Shown here: in pieces, positions 10,865 to 22,610 of the stretch
How positions within the stretch are numbered: the stretch's first letter is position 1
Layout: every line of letters starts with the position of its first letter
From: Rhipicephalus microplus
Lineage: Eukaryota > Arthropoda > Arachnida > Ixodida > Ixodidae
Assembly: GCF_043290135.1 (NCBI RefSeq)
Contig: NC_134709.1
Span: 63,629,056-63,693,055 of the forward strand
Length of the DNA stretch: 64,000 bases
Reading direction: 5' to 3'
The notes under the pieces: model-generated
The model's input: only the letters and a program-made list of their open reading frames with translations
The model's database searches: none
Told to the model about the DNA's origin: nothing
Position numbers and translations under genes: made by a program

Positions 10865-13800
10865 TCACTCGAGCCTTGAATTTAGCCACCAAACAGATAA
10901 CCTCCTTCTAGGTAATTCTACCCGCTTAAAGTCGATTTTGCCCTCCCTGTCCCTAAACCCAAGTGCTTTGATAAACTCTGCACCATCATCCTGAACTATA
11001 GTGTGAAGTCCTTTACAGAGCATTATCAGGTGTTCGTCAGTTTCCTCTTGCTCTCCACACGCACTGCATACCGTGTCTACCCCTTCGTATTCTGCCCGAT
11101 ATGTCTTGGTTCGCAACACTCCCGTCCTGGCCTCAAACAGTAGAGAACCACCCCGAGTATTGTCATAGCTCCTTTCCTTGGCAATTTTCACTTTAAAAGG
11201 TCGATAGATTTCTAGTGCGGACTTTTTAAACATAACGATTCTCCACTTATTAATCTCAGCTTCCTTCACCTATTCTTAACCGACATTTTTTTTGGTTTGG
11301 CCCCCTGCTGTTTTCTAAGTATTTACCAGTCAATTTTCTGGTTCGCTTCCTCCATTTTGTATCGGCATTCTTCATGTACAAGTAGCTAAATACCTTCCTA
11401 GCCCAACGCTCCTCCCCCATTTCTCTCAATCGCTTCTCAAATTGTATCTTGCTGCAAGCTTCCCTGACCTCAAATGATGTCCATCTCACATCACTTTGCA
11501 CTCCCTGATATGGTGTATTCCCGTGAGCTCCTAAAGCAAGCCTACCTATTTCACGTTGCTTAATTTCTAATTTTGCTTGCACTTCTGATCTCATGCACAA
11601 GACGGCATTGTCGAACGTCAGACCAGGAACCATGACCCCTTTCTATATTCCTCTCACAACCTCATATCTATTCTAATTTCAAAGTGCCCTGTTTTTCATC
11701 ACCGCTGCATTCCTGTTACTTTTAGTCGTCACGTATATTTCGTGTTCCCTTAGGTACTCGGCCCCATTGCTTATCCATACACCCAGATACTTGTATTTAT
11801 CTGTTACCTCTAGTGAGACCTTCTGTATTCTAAGCTCACTACGTTCATTGTCAATAAAAATCATGACTGCTGATTTTCCCTTACTGTATCTGAAATCTGA
11901 CTTATCTCCCTCATTACCGCAGATGTCCATCATTCTCTGCAAATCTTCCTTGTTGTCGGCTATTAGCACTATAACATCTGCGTACATCAATGCCGGTAGT
12001 GCCTGTTCAATGAGTTTTCCTTGTTTGATGATAGAGAGGTTAAAGCCCAGTCAACTTCCCTCTAATTTGGCCTCTAATCCTTAAGGTACATCATGAATAA
12101 CAAGGGTTACAGAAGACACCCCTGCCTAAGCCCCCGTTTTACTTCTGTAGGCTAGGATACCTGTTTTTCCCATTTTATAACTGCCTTGTTACCTTTATAG
12201 ATATCCTTTAAAAGATTGGTGCCTCCATCTTCCACTTCTAGTGTGCCCAGTATTCCCAACAAGTCCTCTTGAACCACGCTATCGTATGCCCCCTTGATAT
12301 CCAAAAAGTCTAGCCACAGGGGCCTGTGTTCCTTTTCTGCTATTTCGATGCAATGCGTCAGTGGGAACAGATTGTCTTCCAACCTCCTGTGTTTCCAAAA
12401 CCCATTCTGCAGTTCCCCTAACACCCCCCCATCCTCTATCCATGCCTGCAGTATTTCCTTTATGATCTGCATCGCCAGCCTGTAGACCACTGACGTTACT
12501 GTTATAGGACGGTAGTTGTTTATGTCACCTTTGTGCCCCTTTCCTTTATAAATCATGCTCATCCTGTAAAGTTTCCATCCATCGGGGACTTCACCATCGA
12601 TTCATATTTTGCTCGCTGCCTCTCTCAAAGCCTGCCGAGACTTCGGACCTAATGTCTTCATCAGCATAATTGGAATGCCATCTGGGCCTGTTGATGTACT
12701 ACTAGGAACCCTCTTTTCAGCCCTTTCCCACTCTCGTTGTGAAAATAGATCCATTGTGCCACTTGATTCATCCTTGTCTATTGTGGTGCATAAGGCACTT
12801 ATTTGCTGAAAATTTTCTGTCACCCTTGTTCTTATATATTCAATAGCTTCGTCCTCATCTAGCCTAGCACCTTGAGCTCTAGTTTTAAACCTCTGCTCTA
12901 GGCTCGTCTCATTACTTAGGGAGTTTAAATGGTTCCAAAATATCGCAGCTGCCTTTCTATCTTTTTTATGTACTTCTGCCAGCCACTGAGCTCCCTTGCT
13001 TCTAATATTTTCATTAATCAGAAGGGATGCATTCCTTCTACAGCTTAGAAATATCTCCCATTTTCTTTCAACATCATCTGCCGGTTCACCCCACTGCTTA
13101 GCATGTCTGTGTTCCCTAGAGGCTTCCTGAAGTTTTGCTATGGCTCTCTTAACTTCCTCATCCCACCAACTCTTGGGTTTGTGTCTTCTTTTCCGGGGTG
13201 ACTCGTCACGTGGCTTAGGAAGCTCTAGCTCCAACAGTCTAATTATATTTGTGCATGTCCACAATGTTTTATTATCCTCAGGGATTACTTTCTCAATTTG
13301 TTTAATAGCTATTTCTATTTGCCTTTCTGAATAAAAATTTTCCTGTAGTTGCGCATCCTGTCTCCTTCCCACTTTCACTGCTCTTCCAAAACTTAGCTTG
13401 ATACGTTTGTGATCACTACCCAGACTTCTGGAGCCACCTTCATTGATGTGCATTCCCCTGAACTTATCGTACATCCTATGTGACATCAGTGCGCAATCAA
13501 TCGTCAATTGCAGCCCTCCTACTGCCCATGTTATTTGCCCTTCACACTTCTTGGTTACTGTCGCAAATGGTCAAACATGTCTTTCATACATATCCATGAT
13601 CATTTTGCCTGTTGGGTCGGTATACCCATCTATATCTTCTATGTGCGCATTCATATCTCCTAGTATAAATTTCTCGCATTCTCCTCCCAACTCCTCAACG
13701 TCTTTTGATATACACTCTACCATTGCCTGGTTTTCCTTTCTGGCCTTTGCTCCCGTTCACAAGTACACCAAAGCAAGGAGTGTCATTTGCCCTGCCACTT

Positions 13801-14075
13801 TCTCTTTTAGCCATAAATGTTCCTTGCACTCCTGCTTGACCCATTTCCAGTCTTTACTTTTATGAATGAATGTTCCAATACCACCCCCCTTTCTGCTGCC
13901 TTCTGTTCAATTACAATATTACCACGCGTAGTCAGGATTGTTAGGAGGTTGTTCTATGTGCCTAAAATGTGTTTCTACAAAACCATATACCACCGGCCTC
14001 TCCTGGCTTAGTTGTTCTTCTATCTCTTCCCACTTCAGCCTGTTCCTGCCACCCTGCATGTTAATATACCCTTGG
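10865..14075 (-). pseudogene. LINE ORF2: AP-type endonuclease and reverse transcriptase
   Basis: Minus-strand pieces, in order: NMQGGRNRLKWEEI and VYGFVETHF (start of the endonuclease, Glu block) near 14060-13980; KGGGIGTFIH near 13870; FILGDMNAHIED near 13650 (Asp-Asn block); IDCALMSHRM and SDHKRIKL near 13500-13400 (terminal Asp-His block). The linker and RT follow: IYKGKGHKGDINNYRPI near 12550, LDFLDIKGAYDSV near 12290 (first catalytic Asp), RGLRQGC near 12130, and MYADVIVLIAD near 11985. There the second catalytic pair YADD has become YADV. KYKYLGVWI and the zinc tail CSACGEQEETDEHL follow. Numerous frameshifts and stops separate the pieces. An in-frame TGA lies just upstream of VNSDQGYINMQ, so ORF1 and ORF2 may once have been one frame. 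Confidence 0.8.
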
Positions 14076-14214
14076 TCTGAATTGACTCAGCGCTCGTGGC
14101 TACGTCTATTTCTGCCCCGGACTCTACTTAACTTAGATACTCGTGCCACTTTGGAATCGTATTGGTTCATACCACCTGTCAAAGAGTCTCCCTGGTTGTT
14201 TTCCTCGTTACTAG

Positions 14215-14461
14215 CTATCCTGCTCGCCGAAAGGCCCACGTGCCCCCCAAAAAAGCTACTGCGCACCCTGCAAGTCGCCAACCCACCTCATGACCTAGCC
14301 GCTCATCGAAGGGAATTCTGTCTCGTTGAAAACCACCCCACTTATGCACCTCTCTGTTTATTTCCACCACCTCATAGCCTTTCTCTCGACTCATCCGCCA
14401 TATCTCTTGGTTTGCGTTGACAACCGCTCTTTGCAGGTTGCTATCACGCACCGGTACCTCC

Positions 14462-14534
<73 letters not shown>

Positions 14535-15274
14535 TGTGCATATCACTACTTGTACCTGAGCAGAAGTGGCGCGCACGTCATCCACCCCTTTCGCCAGTGT
14601 GGTCGCTAGCCCTGCTGTATCTTCATTTAGGACATCGTTTAAACCGCCTAAAGTTATCACGCGGTTTCATCTATCAGTTGTAGTTTCGAGTTTCGCGCTC
14701 ACTTGCCTCATGACTGATTCCAGCTTGCGTCCTGGGAATGCCTCTACTGCAACCATCTTGTCACCTCTTACCCTCTCTTTGCTCTCTTTGATTGCTTCTG
14801 CGCATCGATTTAAATTCGAGTCCCCAGCGATTATCACAGACTGTGACTTTTCAGCTGGAGCGTCCTGCACCTGCGGGTTACTTGCACCTGTGACAACGGC
14901 TGCTTTGCCCGCTCCCAGCCCCACCACTACTTCACTGAAGCTGGGCCTTGCGACAAGTGAAATGGCTAAACCTGTTTTTGTTTTTTGAAACTTGCTAACT
15001 CTTTGATCTCCGCCGTTCTGGTTGCCGGTGCCCTACTTTTCTCTCCGTTGGCTGCTCCTTTGTTCACCTTGGCTAGTGCTTCCTCGGCGGACTTCAGCCT
15101 TTTTCCCATTGCCCTCGTTTTTTCCTGCACTGTCGCCAACGCAGTCTCCAGCTCGGTGATTCTCAACAGCAGTTTACTTAGGGAAACCATCGTTTTCTCC
15201 ATTTTTTCCTCGACCTCACATTGCCTACACTTCGCGTCAGCCTACTCTCCATTTGCTTCTGCACTTGGGTTCAT
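14215..15274 (-). pseudogene. LINE ORF1: coiled coil plus SGNH-hydrolase-like domain
   Basis: The Met at 15274 is the likely start (MNPSAEANGE), with a TAG soon after and then CRQC. From 15202 there is a coiled coil (LLLRITELETALATVQEK, LKSAEEALAKVNKG). In a second frame SVIIAGDSNLNRC is SGNH block I, with the GDS nucleophile motif. GGLNDVLNED, in a third frame near 14645, is the G..ND block III. After a (TA)n tract the frame continues PEVPVRDSNLQRAVVN and GGFQRDRIPFDERLGHEV. At the expected D..H catalytic pair the text reads DRIP, so the His seems lost. At least three frame changes and one stop make it non-functional. The role of such domains in CR1-type ORF1 proteins is not settled; esterase or lipid-related activity has been proposed. 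Confidence 0.7.
14463..14530. repeat. (TA)n microsatellite inside LINE ORF1
   Basis: About 34 TA units. On the minus strand it sits between VQVVICTI and PEVPVRDSN, which would otherwise be nearly continuous parts of the SGNH domain. It therefore arose or was gained inside the element. Confidence 0.95.
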
Positions 15275-15329
15275 TTTCAAACTCCCTCCGCATCCTGAAG
15301 ACTTTACAGCCTTTTACCCACGTTTTTAT

Positions 15330-15382
15330 GACACCAATTGTCCTTATGAAAAAATGACACCAATTGTCCTTAGAAAAAAACA
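15330..15382 (+). repeat. Short tandem duplication at LINE 5' edge
   Basis: ATGACACCAATTGTCCTTAT and its near copy ATGACACCAATTGTCCTTAG lie side by side, separated by A runs. It marks approximately where the upstream LINE ends, but I cannot tell whether it is an old TSD or slippage. Confidence 0.6.
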
Positions 15383-15600
15383 CAAAAAGCAAACACAGGC
15401 GCACGCACAAACTAGTAAATACACCCGGAAAAGCCGTACAATGTAATAATTGCTACAAAGATTTTAACTGCTGCCTTATAATTATAAAGGCAAGCTCAAA
15501 ACAGGCAAAACCACTTATCTGCGCAGTCGATCGGGAGCGCTCAAAAAACACGTCCATTCACCGTGCCAGTCCGAATACGCCGTTTATTCATATCTAAACA

Positions 15601-15854
15601 GCCCCGCCGTGGTAGTCTAGTGGCTAAGGTACTCGGCTGCTGACCCGCAGGTTGCGGGTTCGAATCCTGGCTGCAGCGGCTGCATTGCCGATGGAGGCGA
15701 AAATGTTGTATGTCCGTGTGCTCAGATTTGGGTGCACGTTAAAGAACCCCAGGTGGTCGAAATTTCCGGAGCCCTCCACTACGGCGTCTCTCATTATCAT
15801 ATGGTGGTTTTGGGTACGTTACACATATATCAACCCCACATATCAATCAATCAG
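15601..15854 (+). repeat. Ruka-like tRNA-headed SINE, nearly complete
   Basis: The tRNA-like head GCCGTGGTAGTCTAGTGGCT has a clear A box, and GGGTTCGAATCCTGGC is an intact B box at about 15655-15670, so a pol III promoter is present. The body runs through GTGCTCAGATTTGGGTGCAC, CCCAGGTGGTCGAAATTTCC and the CGGCGTCTCTC block to a tail of ATCAATCAATCA. This is the better preserved of the two copies in the window. Identification with tick Ruka is from memory. Confidence 0.9.
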
Positions 15855-15859
15855 ACATA

Positions 15860-16390
15860 TCTAGACAGTTCAGCGTCATCTCTCAGTGGAGGTCACCTCA
15901 ACAGGGCAGCACACAGATGGGTAGTGGGAGAGGAGTAGGAGTGAACGAAAAGGCTTATGGCAAAAGAGGTCATTCAAGCCCTCCATTTTCGCGGGCTGAG
16001 GAAAACCATGATGCAGATATACAGGGAAAGGATGGATGTAAACAAACATCTCTTGTTGCGGGCACACGGGTGTGTCAAGACACACACGCCCGAAACGCGT
16101 GCGAGTTCCCAAGAACTGCGCCTACAGCTGATCCATGGGGGAATTCATGTTCGACGGGCTGATGCAGCAGTCCAGCCACCAAAACAGGCCTTGGTGGTGA
16201 ATTGCAAGCAGCAACAGTGCACCGGAGATCCGGAATTCCAAATCGAGTTGAACAGAGAAATGGCGCTTTAAGCAGCGTAGTGTTAATGAGGCAATGACGG
16301 AAACGAGTTCACCGGGGCCGACGCCCGCTCTTGGCGGGAGTTTCTCGAGCGGCTTCGGCAGCGACGTCTATATAAAACTACCTGTTGCCG
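15860..16390. other. No recognisable gene
   Basis: Mixed-composition sequence between the SINE and the composite repeat. Open frames exist on both strands, but none has a domain I recognise. Confidence 0.4.
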
Positions 16391-16395
16391 CAAGT

Positions 16396-16423
16396 TTTAA
16401 ATGCGAAGGATTTCTTAGCGAAC

Positions 16424-16509
<86 letters not shown>

Positions 16510-17856
16510 GTCATTTTGTCATTCTGTCTGTCTGTCTGTCTGTCTGTCTAACCGCCTACAACTTTTAGCTCTCCTGGCCGTTTCGATAATGGTATCAATA
16601 CCAAACATGGTATGGCATAACATGAGTGCATGAAGAACGTATTTGACAAGCAATAACATGAAAATCATGATATATATGTCATGAATGTCATGATTTACAT
16701 TTCATGATCCTGCAGCTCTTGTGGTGGTTTTGTTCGCATGACATGCTGCAAAACTGGTATGGTATGGCATGATTGCATGGCGAACACAAGCGACAGACCC
16801 AAAAATGAAAATCATGACATACGTGTCCTGCAACAACATGACTACGTTCTACACTAATGATGTGCTCGCGGCCAATTCGCTAGCGTCACATATACCAAAT
16901 TTCGTATTACGGTACGTGTATGGATGACAAAGGTATGTGACTGGTGCAAACATTATAATCATAATAGGCGTGTCATGTAACAACATGACTACATGCTATG
17001 TTCATGATGCACTGGTGGCCGTTTCACCAGCTTCACATGCACCAACCTCGTTATTACGCGACGCCAACGAATGAATAATGTACGTGACTAGTGCGAACAT
17101 GATAAATATGAGGTGCGTGTCATGTGAGAACATGACTACACGAACATGTCATGTGAGAACATTTCGTCGCTTCACGCCGGCATTGCCACGCCAGGCACCG
17201 GTGCTGCCACATACTCGCAGATGGAGCCGCGCTGCCTTGTTTTGGCGCATGCGCATTTCAGCGCGTCCAGCGTCCCTCTGTCACGGAGAGAGGGAGACGC
17301 AGTGTTGTCTGGGTAACGCGTCGGTGCGAAATGCAGCATGGCGCATTTTGCGCTGGTTGCCAATGGGCCGTGCCGACGGACGCTAGTTGCGCCTGGCGTC
17401 AGAATATAACTGCTCGCGTTTTGCTAACGTGCGTGCGCGTCAACGCTACATAGAAGTATATTGGGCCCTTCATGACGCGCTCGCAGCCATTTTGTTATTG
17501 CTCCACATATACCAAATTCGGTGTTACGTGACGTCAATGAAGGACGAATTATATGAATCGTGCAAACATGATACCCCTGGCATGCGTGTCATGTAGGAAC
17601 ATGACAACATACCACGCGCGTGCTCGCGGCGGTTTTGCTAGCTCCACATGTACTAAATTCGGTATCACGTGACGTGAATAGGTTACTAAGAAAAACGACT
17701 CATGTAAACAAGATAATCGTGACATGGACGTCACGTACGGCATCATTTACCTCCACTTCGTAACATTGTGCTGATTTTAAAGTGACATATCAACTTTTCT
17801 CTTTCGTGCTTTGCATATCATCGATTCCCACTGTACGTGGGATCTGCCAATTTTTT
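16396..17856 (-). repeat. Composite repeat, copy 1 (inverted)
   Basis: Taking the orientation of copy 3 (51570-52970) as forward, this copy is reversed. Its forward start is at the right (TGGGATCTGCC / GGCAGATCCCAC near 17845, followed by ATCGATGATATGCAAAGCAC). Its forward end is at the left (GAAATCCTTCGCATTTAAAA near 16415-16396, after a TAGA-type microsatellite). Inside are sub-units of about 145 bp built around CATGATTATCATGTTTG, CCAAATTTGGTATATGTG and GCTAGCGAAACGGCC, flanking a more GC-rich core at about 17170-17440. No coding capacity was recognised. It gives an uninterrupted version of the sequence into which elements inserted in copy 2. Confidence 0.8.
16424..16551 (+). repeat. (CTAT)n then (TCTG)n microsatellite
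   Basis: About 22 CTAT units to roughly 16511, then, after a short interruption, about six TCTG units. It is part of the end of composite repeat copy 1; copies 2 and 3 have shorter TAGA runs at the same place. Confidence 0.95.
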
Positions 17857-17927
17857 AAGAAGATAGCCTTTCTTAGGATACTTCAATGCAGAAGTCCGTC
17901 TGTCTATCGGCGCGTGTCTGATTTTCT

Positions 17928-18343
17928 TTTAGGGGCGAAGCTCCTTATGGCGTGGCTTGTGCGTCCCTCGTAGTACGTAACCACCACTGGCACATACCCG
18001 AAATAGCGGTCCTTACAATGTCTGCAAGATGGGGGCACTTGTATATGATGCATACATGATGAAAAGATGTAAGATGGCTGTGCTTGCAGTTTTCTCTAGA
18101 CATATGGACGGACGAACGGACTGACACACGCACGGACGGAGAGACAGAGGGGTACACGGACGTATGGACAGACAAAGGGATGGCCGCAAAAAGAGATGGA
18201 CGGACAGACAGACGAATGAAAAAACGGACGGATGCACCAAGGATCACACAGATAGGCGGACGCAAGAACGAATTGGCAGACAGACTGACGAACGCTACGC
18301 CCCACCAATCATCATTCACTCCGTGGATATGCTGTGATTTTTT
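17928..18343 (+). repeat. GGAC-rich interspersed repeat, copy A
   Basis: Begins TTTTAGGGGCGAAGCTCCTT, continues through TGGCACATACCCGAAA, GGGGGCACTTGTATATGATG and ATGATGAAAAGATG, then a cryptic GGAC/GACG simple-repeat stretch at 18108-18260, and ends ATTCACTCCGTGGATATGCT. The same blocks in the same order are in copy B at 20448-20945. No ORF of note. Confidence 0.8.
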
Positions 18344-18349
18344 TCTGTC

Positions 18350-20440
18350 CCCCGATTGTTAGTAAAATGAGAAAAGTTTAACGCCTTCCTAAGCGACCAG
18401 CCATCATGATCTAGTTTTTGCTTTCATACGTGCGGACATTGTCATTCAAAAACAATTTTACGCATATTTTGGCCCAAAAACAGTTTGAATTAATTAGGTA
18501 GTGTGTTATTTTATTACTAAATTGCAGAGCTACTTAATTATAAAGTCTGCAGTGGTTGTTATGGTGCTGCAGCCTACCAGTGTCTTTGCGTTCTAGAAAG
18601 CCTAGTTTCTTCAAATTACTGCTAGATGACATCCAAATCTCTCGCAGCGCCCATTCGCCAATTTTGTCGCACGGAACGTCAAATAGCCGTTTTATCCTCT
18701 CTTTAAATACAAAAGACTATTGTCTTTCGACGACCTTTGCCAGCGAAGCACGCAAATACACCGCCAAGTTAGTTTTTTTTCACTTTTCTGGTTAACCTTG
18801 AGTACGGAGTGCACGGACGGTGATTTTTTTTATTTCAAGGGTTTTCACAATCTACCATGTTTGTTTATGGCAGAAGTGTCTGATAGCCCCGTTTCACATC
18901 TGTAATCACGTCAAGGCAGCACAAGGTGGGAGTAGGCTCTGTCTTTCAGCAAGTTGTGGGGCTCTCTAACCCTTACATTCTAGCACCGGCCTGATTGTCC
19001 AGTATAACAGCAACCACATGTAAAAGAAATGTAGTACACAGTCCCCTATTTACAGGGCACAACTGCATGATATGTTTTGCCATCGTAGAGTGCTTTTTGC
19101 ACGCTTATTTGTGCAAAGCTGCTTCTGCAAAAGAGGACATATGCACGGGACCATTGGAACAGAAGTAACCAAAACACGCGGGCATATTCAAACTTTTTGA
19201 AGAACGATGTCGTTATCCCACGAGTTATATTTACGAAAATTGAATCTGGTAACATCTCAAAATCTGCGAACTGACAGTAATCGATTGCAAATAGATGACT
19301 TCACGTGCTCAGTGCCTAATCTTTATAATCGGCTGCACCATTGTGCTATTCCCCGTTTATTGAAACTATTTACCTGTGTCTTTGTTCTAGAATCACAGTG
19401 GAAAATTCTTTGAAAAGGAGCAAATGACTGAAGTATTAATACAATTTTGTAGTTTGTGAGGAAAGCATGTAATATCGGAAAGAGAAAATGGTACAGATAA
19501 GGTAATGCAGGCGTTGAGTAAAGCTTAGACGAAATTTCTCTCCCTCTGACGTTTTCTACATGCGTCATTTCTACAGTGTCTATCATTAACACTTCCAGAG
19601 CTGAAGACTTTTCATCGATCGAGCCAACTTATATCCATTGTTTATTATCAATTGGAAAATTAGGCAGATATAAAATAAAAGAAAATCCGTTTTCACTTAA
19701 GTATCCCAAGTATGTGTGAGGTCGAATGACTACACTTGAAGAAGGAATACAGCATCTTCTCCATCTTTCGCAAAATATTTTTCTGCATCACAAGCCAGAT
19801 AATATTATTGCAGGACATGGTGAGCTGAAATTTTAGGAGCGAATGCTTAATTTCTTTCTTAACACGCTGTCTGCCAATTGTTTATTATGAGCAGAAATGG
19901 CCAAAAGCTTTAGTGTAGGTTAAAAAACATCTGCGGCACGCTTTCTTCATCGGAAGCTTTGTAAATATAATAATATTACCCCTCTGTAAATTAAGACACT
20001 TCTCTGTAAGTTTAAGATTCATTTAACTCACATTGAAGTAATGGCATTATGTTAGAATCACAGATATAAGTGCTGAAATCACTTTGAAATAGCATTAGAA
20101 GCTTACACTTTATTCGCTGCTCATAGACAAGGAAATGTCAGAAATCTTTGTGGTATTGTAAAGGTATCTTGCACTCTGAGTTAGCATATGAAAGGTGTCC
20201 TCGCTTAAAGGACTGAGCGTCTTTTGCCATACTAAAGAGTATCTCCACTGGCGGGGACGAAGACAGCTCTGTTTTCAACTTTATGTAAGTTTCTTCTTTT
20301 CTGCGTATTCTTCAAAGATGTTAAGCTTATCAATAAGAAAGCTGTTGAGCAGTCATAAAAAATAGTAAGCAAACAAGCTAACATAGTGCTAAACTTGGTG
20401 CTAATTTTTTTGCGAACTGAAGAGAAATGAGACTGTGAAC
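18350..20440. other. No recognisable gene
   Basis: AT-rich sequence with short open frames only. No repeats recognised. Confidence 0.45.
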
Positions 20441-20447
20441 ATGGTTT

Positions 20448-20945
20448 CATTTTAGGGGCAAAGTTCCTTATGGCGTCGCCTGTTCGTCTCCTGTTATTGT
20501 TTGTAACCACCGGTGGCACATGCCCGAGAAAGCGGGTAAGTGCCACAGGGGATAGACTTTTAGGGGCGAATCTCCTTAAGCCGTGGGTCGTGCGTCCTCG
20601 ATGAATGTAGTAGGTAGCCACCTCTCATTTAGTTCTTAGAATGCTGAAGCTTCTTAAACCGTGAGTCGTGCGTCCTCGATGTATGCGGTAGGTAGCCACC
20701 TCTCGTTTAGTTCTTTAATTGTTCTCTAGATGGCGGTACTTGTATATAATCAATATATGATGAAAACATGCGAGATGGTGGTACCTGGAGTGTCCACTAG
20801 ACGGACGGACGTGCAGACAAACAGACGGAGAGAAGCACGGACGGATAGAGCAACCTACGGTTGGACGGATGGATGGATGCACGAATGGACAGATGGACGC
20901 TTCGCCCGACTCATCATCATTCAGTCCGTGGATATGCTGTGAATT
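20448..20945 (+). repeat. GGAC-rich interspersed repeat, copy B, with internal duplication
   Basis: Starts TTTTAGGGGCAAAGTTCCTT and carries a second start-like block (TTTTAGGGGCGAATCTCCTT) near 20560. An ~80-bp tandem duplication follows: CGTGCGTCCTCGATG and GGTAGCCACCTCTC occur at about 20578-20638 and again at 20657-20717. It then follows copy A: GATGGCGGTACTTGTATAT, GATGAAAACATGCGAGATGG, the GGAC simple-repeat section, and CATTCAGTCCGTGGATATGC. Confidence 0.8.
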
Positions 20946-21658
20946 TTTTTAAAGATGGTCTTGATTTATAAACCATGGAATAAAGGTTGGCTGATCCCTA
21001 GTACAGTAAGCATCGATGATATGCGAAGCACGAATGAGAAATGTTGATATGTCACTTTAAAGTCAGCACAACGTTACGAAGTGGAGGTAAATGATGCCGT
21101 ACATGACTTCCGGGTCATGATTATTATGTTTGGATGTCTCGTTTACCTTCATCATCTACTCACGTCACCTGATACCAAATTTAGTGTATGTAGAGCTTGC
21201 GAAACGCCCGCGAGCGCGCTATGAGCGTGGTATGTTGTCAGGTTCCTACATGACACGCGTGTCAGGATTATTACGTTTGCACCAGCGATATATTTCGTCA
21301 TCCATTGATGTCACGAAACTCCAAACTCGGTATATGTGGAGCTATAGTAAACCAGCCTCGAGCGCATCATGAAGGGCCCATTATAATCCAATGTAGCGTT
21401 GACGCGCGTGCACGCTGGGCACAGCGACGCTACGTTAGCGAAACGCGAGCACTGACGCAAGGCGTGACCGGCGTTCGTCGGCGCGGCCCGAAGGCAACCA
21501 GCGCGAAAAGCGACATGCTGCATTTCACACCGATGCGTTACCCAGACAATACAGCGTCTCCCTCTTTTCGTGACGGAGGGACGCCGGACGCACTGAAACG
21601 CGCATGCGTCAAAGCGACGTAGCGCGGCGCGTGCCTGCGAGTATATGGCAGGACTGGC

Positions 21659-22610
21659 CATAGCCTCCTATATTTTTTTGTGCCCGCGCATTAGCGCTAA
21701 ATACATACGCGCCATCCGTCCCTTATAGTTTTGGCGCTCGCCGCCAGATGCCGCACCGATCCCATAATAACAGCAGACGACGCGGCCTATGCACGCTTGC
21801 GTTTATGACGGTCTAGAAACCGTCTACATTGCATTGGATTATGCGTATACGTTAAGAAGTGCGCACACACCAAATTTTTAACACAAGCACTGTATGCAGA
21901 ATGCAATGTGAGCTTTGTTATTTGATTTCGCGCTCAAAGCTTGAGCACTTTTCGAGACAATGGTTTGACATGAAAATCTTTTGCCAAGTCGTGTTTGTCA
22001 GTCACACTCGTCGCGAAGTTCAGAAAAAGTGGGCGGAGAAACTTCACGAGCACAACCTCCAAAAGTTTTTTATGATGTCCCGGGGTCGAGCACTTGAGTT
22101 TGTCACGTTTCTGTAGTATTTGCGCGGCGTTGTCAACGGCAGCCTTCAGTGGCTGATTCATCTTTCTCGCTCTTGCGAGGAAAACTTCCGCGTAATTCTT
22201 TAGAGAATTTAGAACCATTACGAGCTCAGTTGACGGATACAGGAGTACACCTGGGTGGATATCTCCACATTCAATCAGAACATGCTCCGCCGTTTCCTTA
22301 TCTTTCCCGCAGCATGTGCATTGTTCTTCTTCTTTACTGAATCTTGCTTTATAACTACGCGTTCTAAGGCAACCCGATCTCGCTTCAAACAGTAAAGCGC
22401 TTCCCCTTGAATTATCGTAAAATGCCTCCCTCCTTATTTCATTTTTGCCCTTTCGGTAGTTACTCAAAGCCGGTTTTTTCTCCATAGCTGCCATCCATTC
22501 TCTCGTTTTGCGCCTCGGCGCTCCGCCAGGAGCGCTCGCATCCCATAATAGCTCGGGGGACGGCGCTGAGGGACCGACCGCTCGGGCACAAAGTTATAGA
22601 GGAGGCTATG
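21659..22610. mobile_element. TIR DNA-transposon-like element carrying a LINE fragment
   Basis: Ends are inverted: the left starts CATAGCCTCCTATATTTTTT then GTGCCCG, and the right is CGGGCACAAAGTTATAGAGG then AGGCTATG. The flanks carry GACTGGC at 21652-21658 and 22611-22617, a 7-bp (or 8-bp GGACTGGC, depending on where the TIR is cut) target duplication. Composite copies 1 and 3 lack the insertion at this place. The TSD length fits hAT-like elements, but no transposase is present. Most of the interior is a LINE 3' fragment flanked by an imperfect direct repeat (GGCGCTC...ATCCCATAATA at about 21732-21766 and 22513-22551). Confidence 0.65.
21770..22500 (-). pseudogene. LINE ORF2 C-terminal fragment inside the TIR element
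   Basis: Minus-strand frame 22494-21934 (186 codons): FYDNSRGSALLFEARSGCLR and the zinc-type CTCCGKDKETAEHVLIEC. This is the same module as in the LINE at 10.7-15.3 kb (YDNTRGGSLLFEARTGVLR, CSACGEQEETDEHL), so the two belong to related families. Only the end of the protein and 3' sequence are present: a 5'-truncated insertion. Confidence 0.7.

Larger units (their letters stand above)
10695..15340 (-). mobile_element. Long LINE with SGNH domain, endonuclease and RT
   Basis: A nearly full-length, heavily mutated non-LTR retrotransposon on the minus strand. Its 3' end is a short ATCC repeat at about 10707-10722. Going 5' to 3' on the minus strand it carries a coiled-coil and SGNH-hydrolase-like ORF1 region (15274-14215), an AP-type endonuclease (about 14075-13390), RT (about 12600-11680) and a C-terminal zinc region ending at 10865. 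SGNH esterase domains in ORF1 are known from CR1/L2-type LINEs, so a CR1-like assignment is likely but is inference. Confidence 0.8.

Noticed and set aside
14391..14683. Open frames of alternating Ile-Tyr on both strands
   Set aside because: They are the (TA)n tract read as codons. The same applies to frames over 46253-46338 and 63803-63902.
16385..16633. Repeated SIYL / YLSI protein frames and a CRISPR-like look from regular spacing
   Set aside because: Simple (CTAT)n microsatellite; there are no distinct spacers. The same holds for the AGAT tract at 59.7 kb.
18084..18362. Asp/Arg/Thr-rich 92-codon frame
   Set aside because: Product of the GGAC simple-repeat section of a noncoding repeat.
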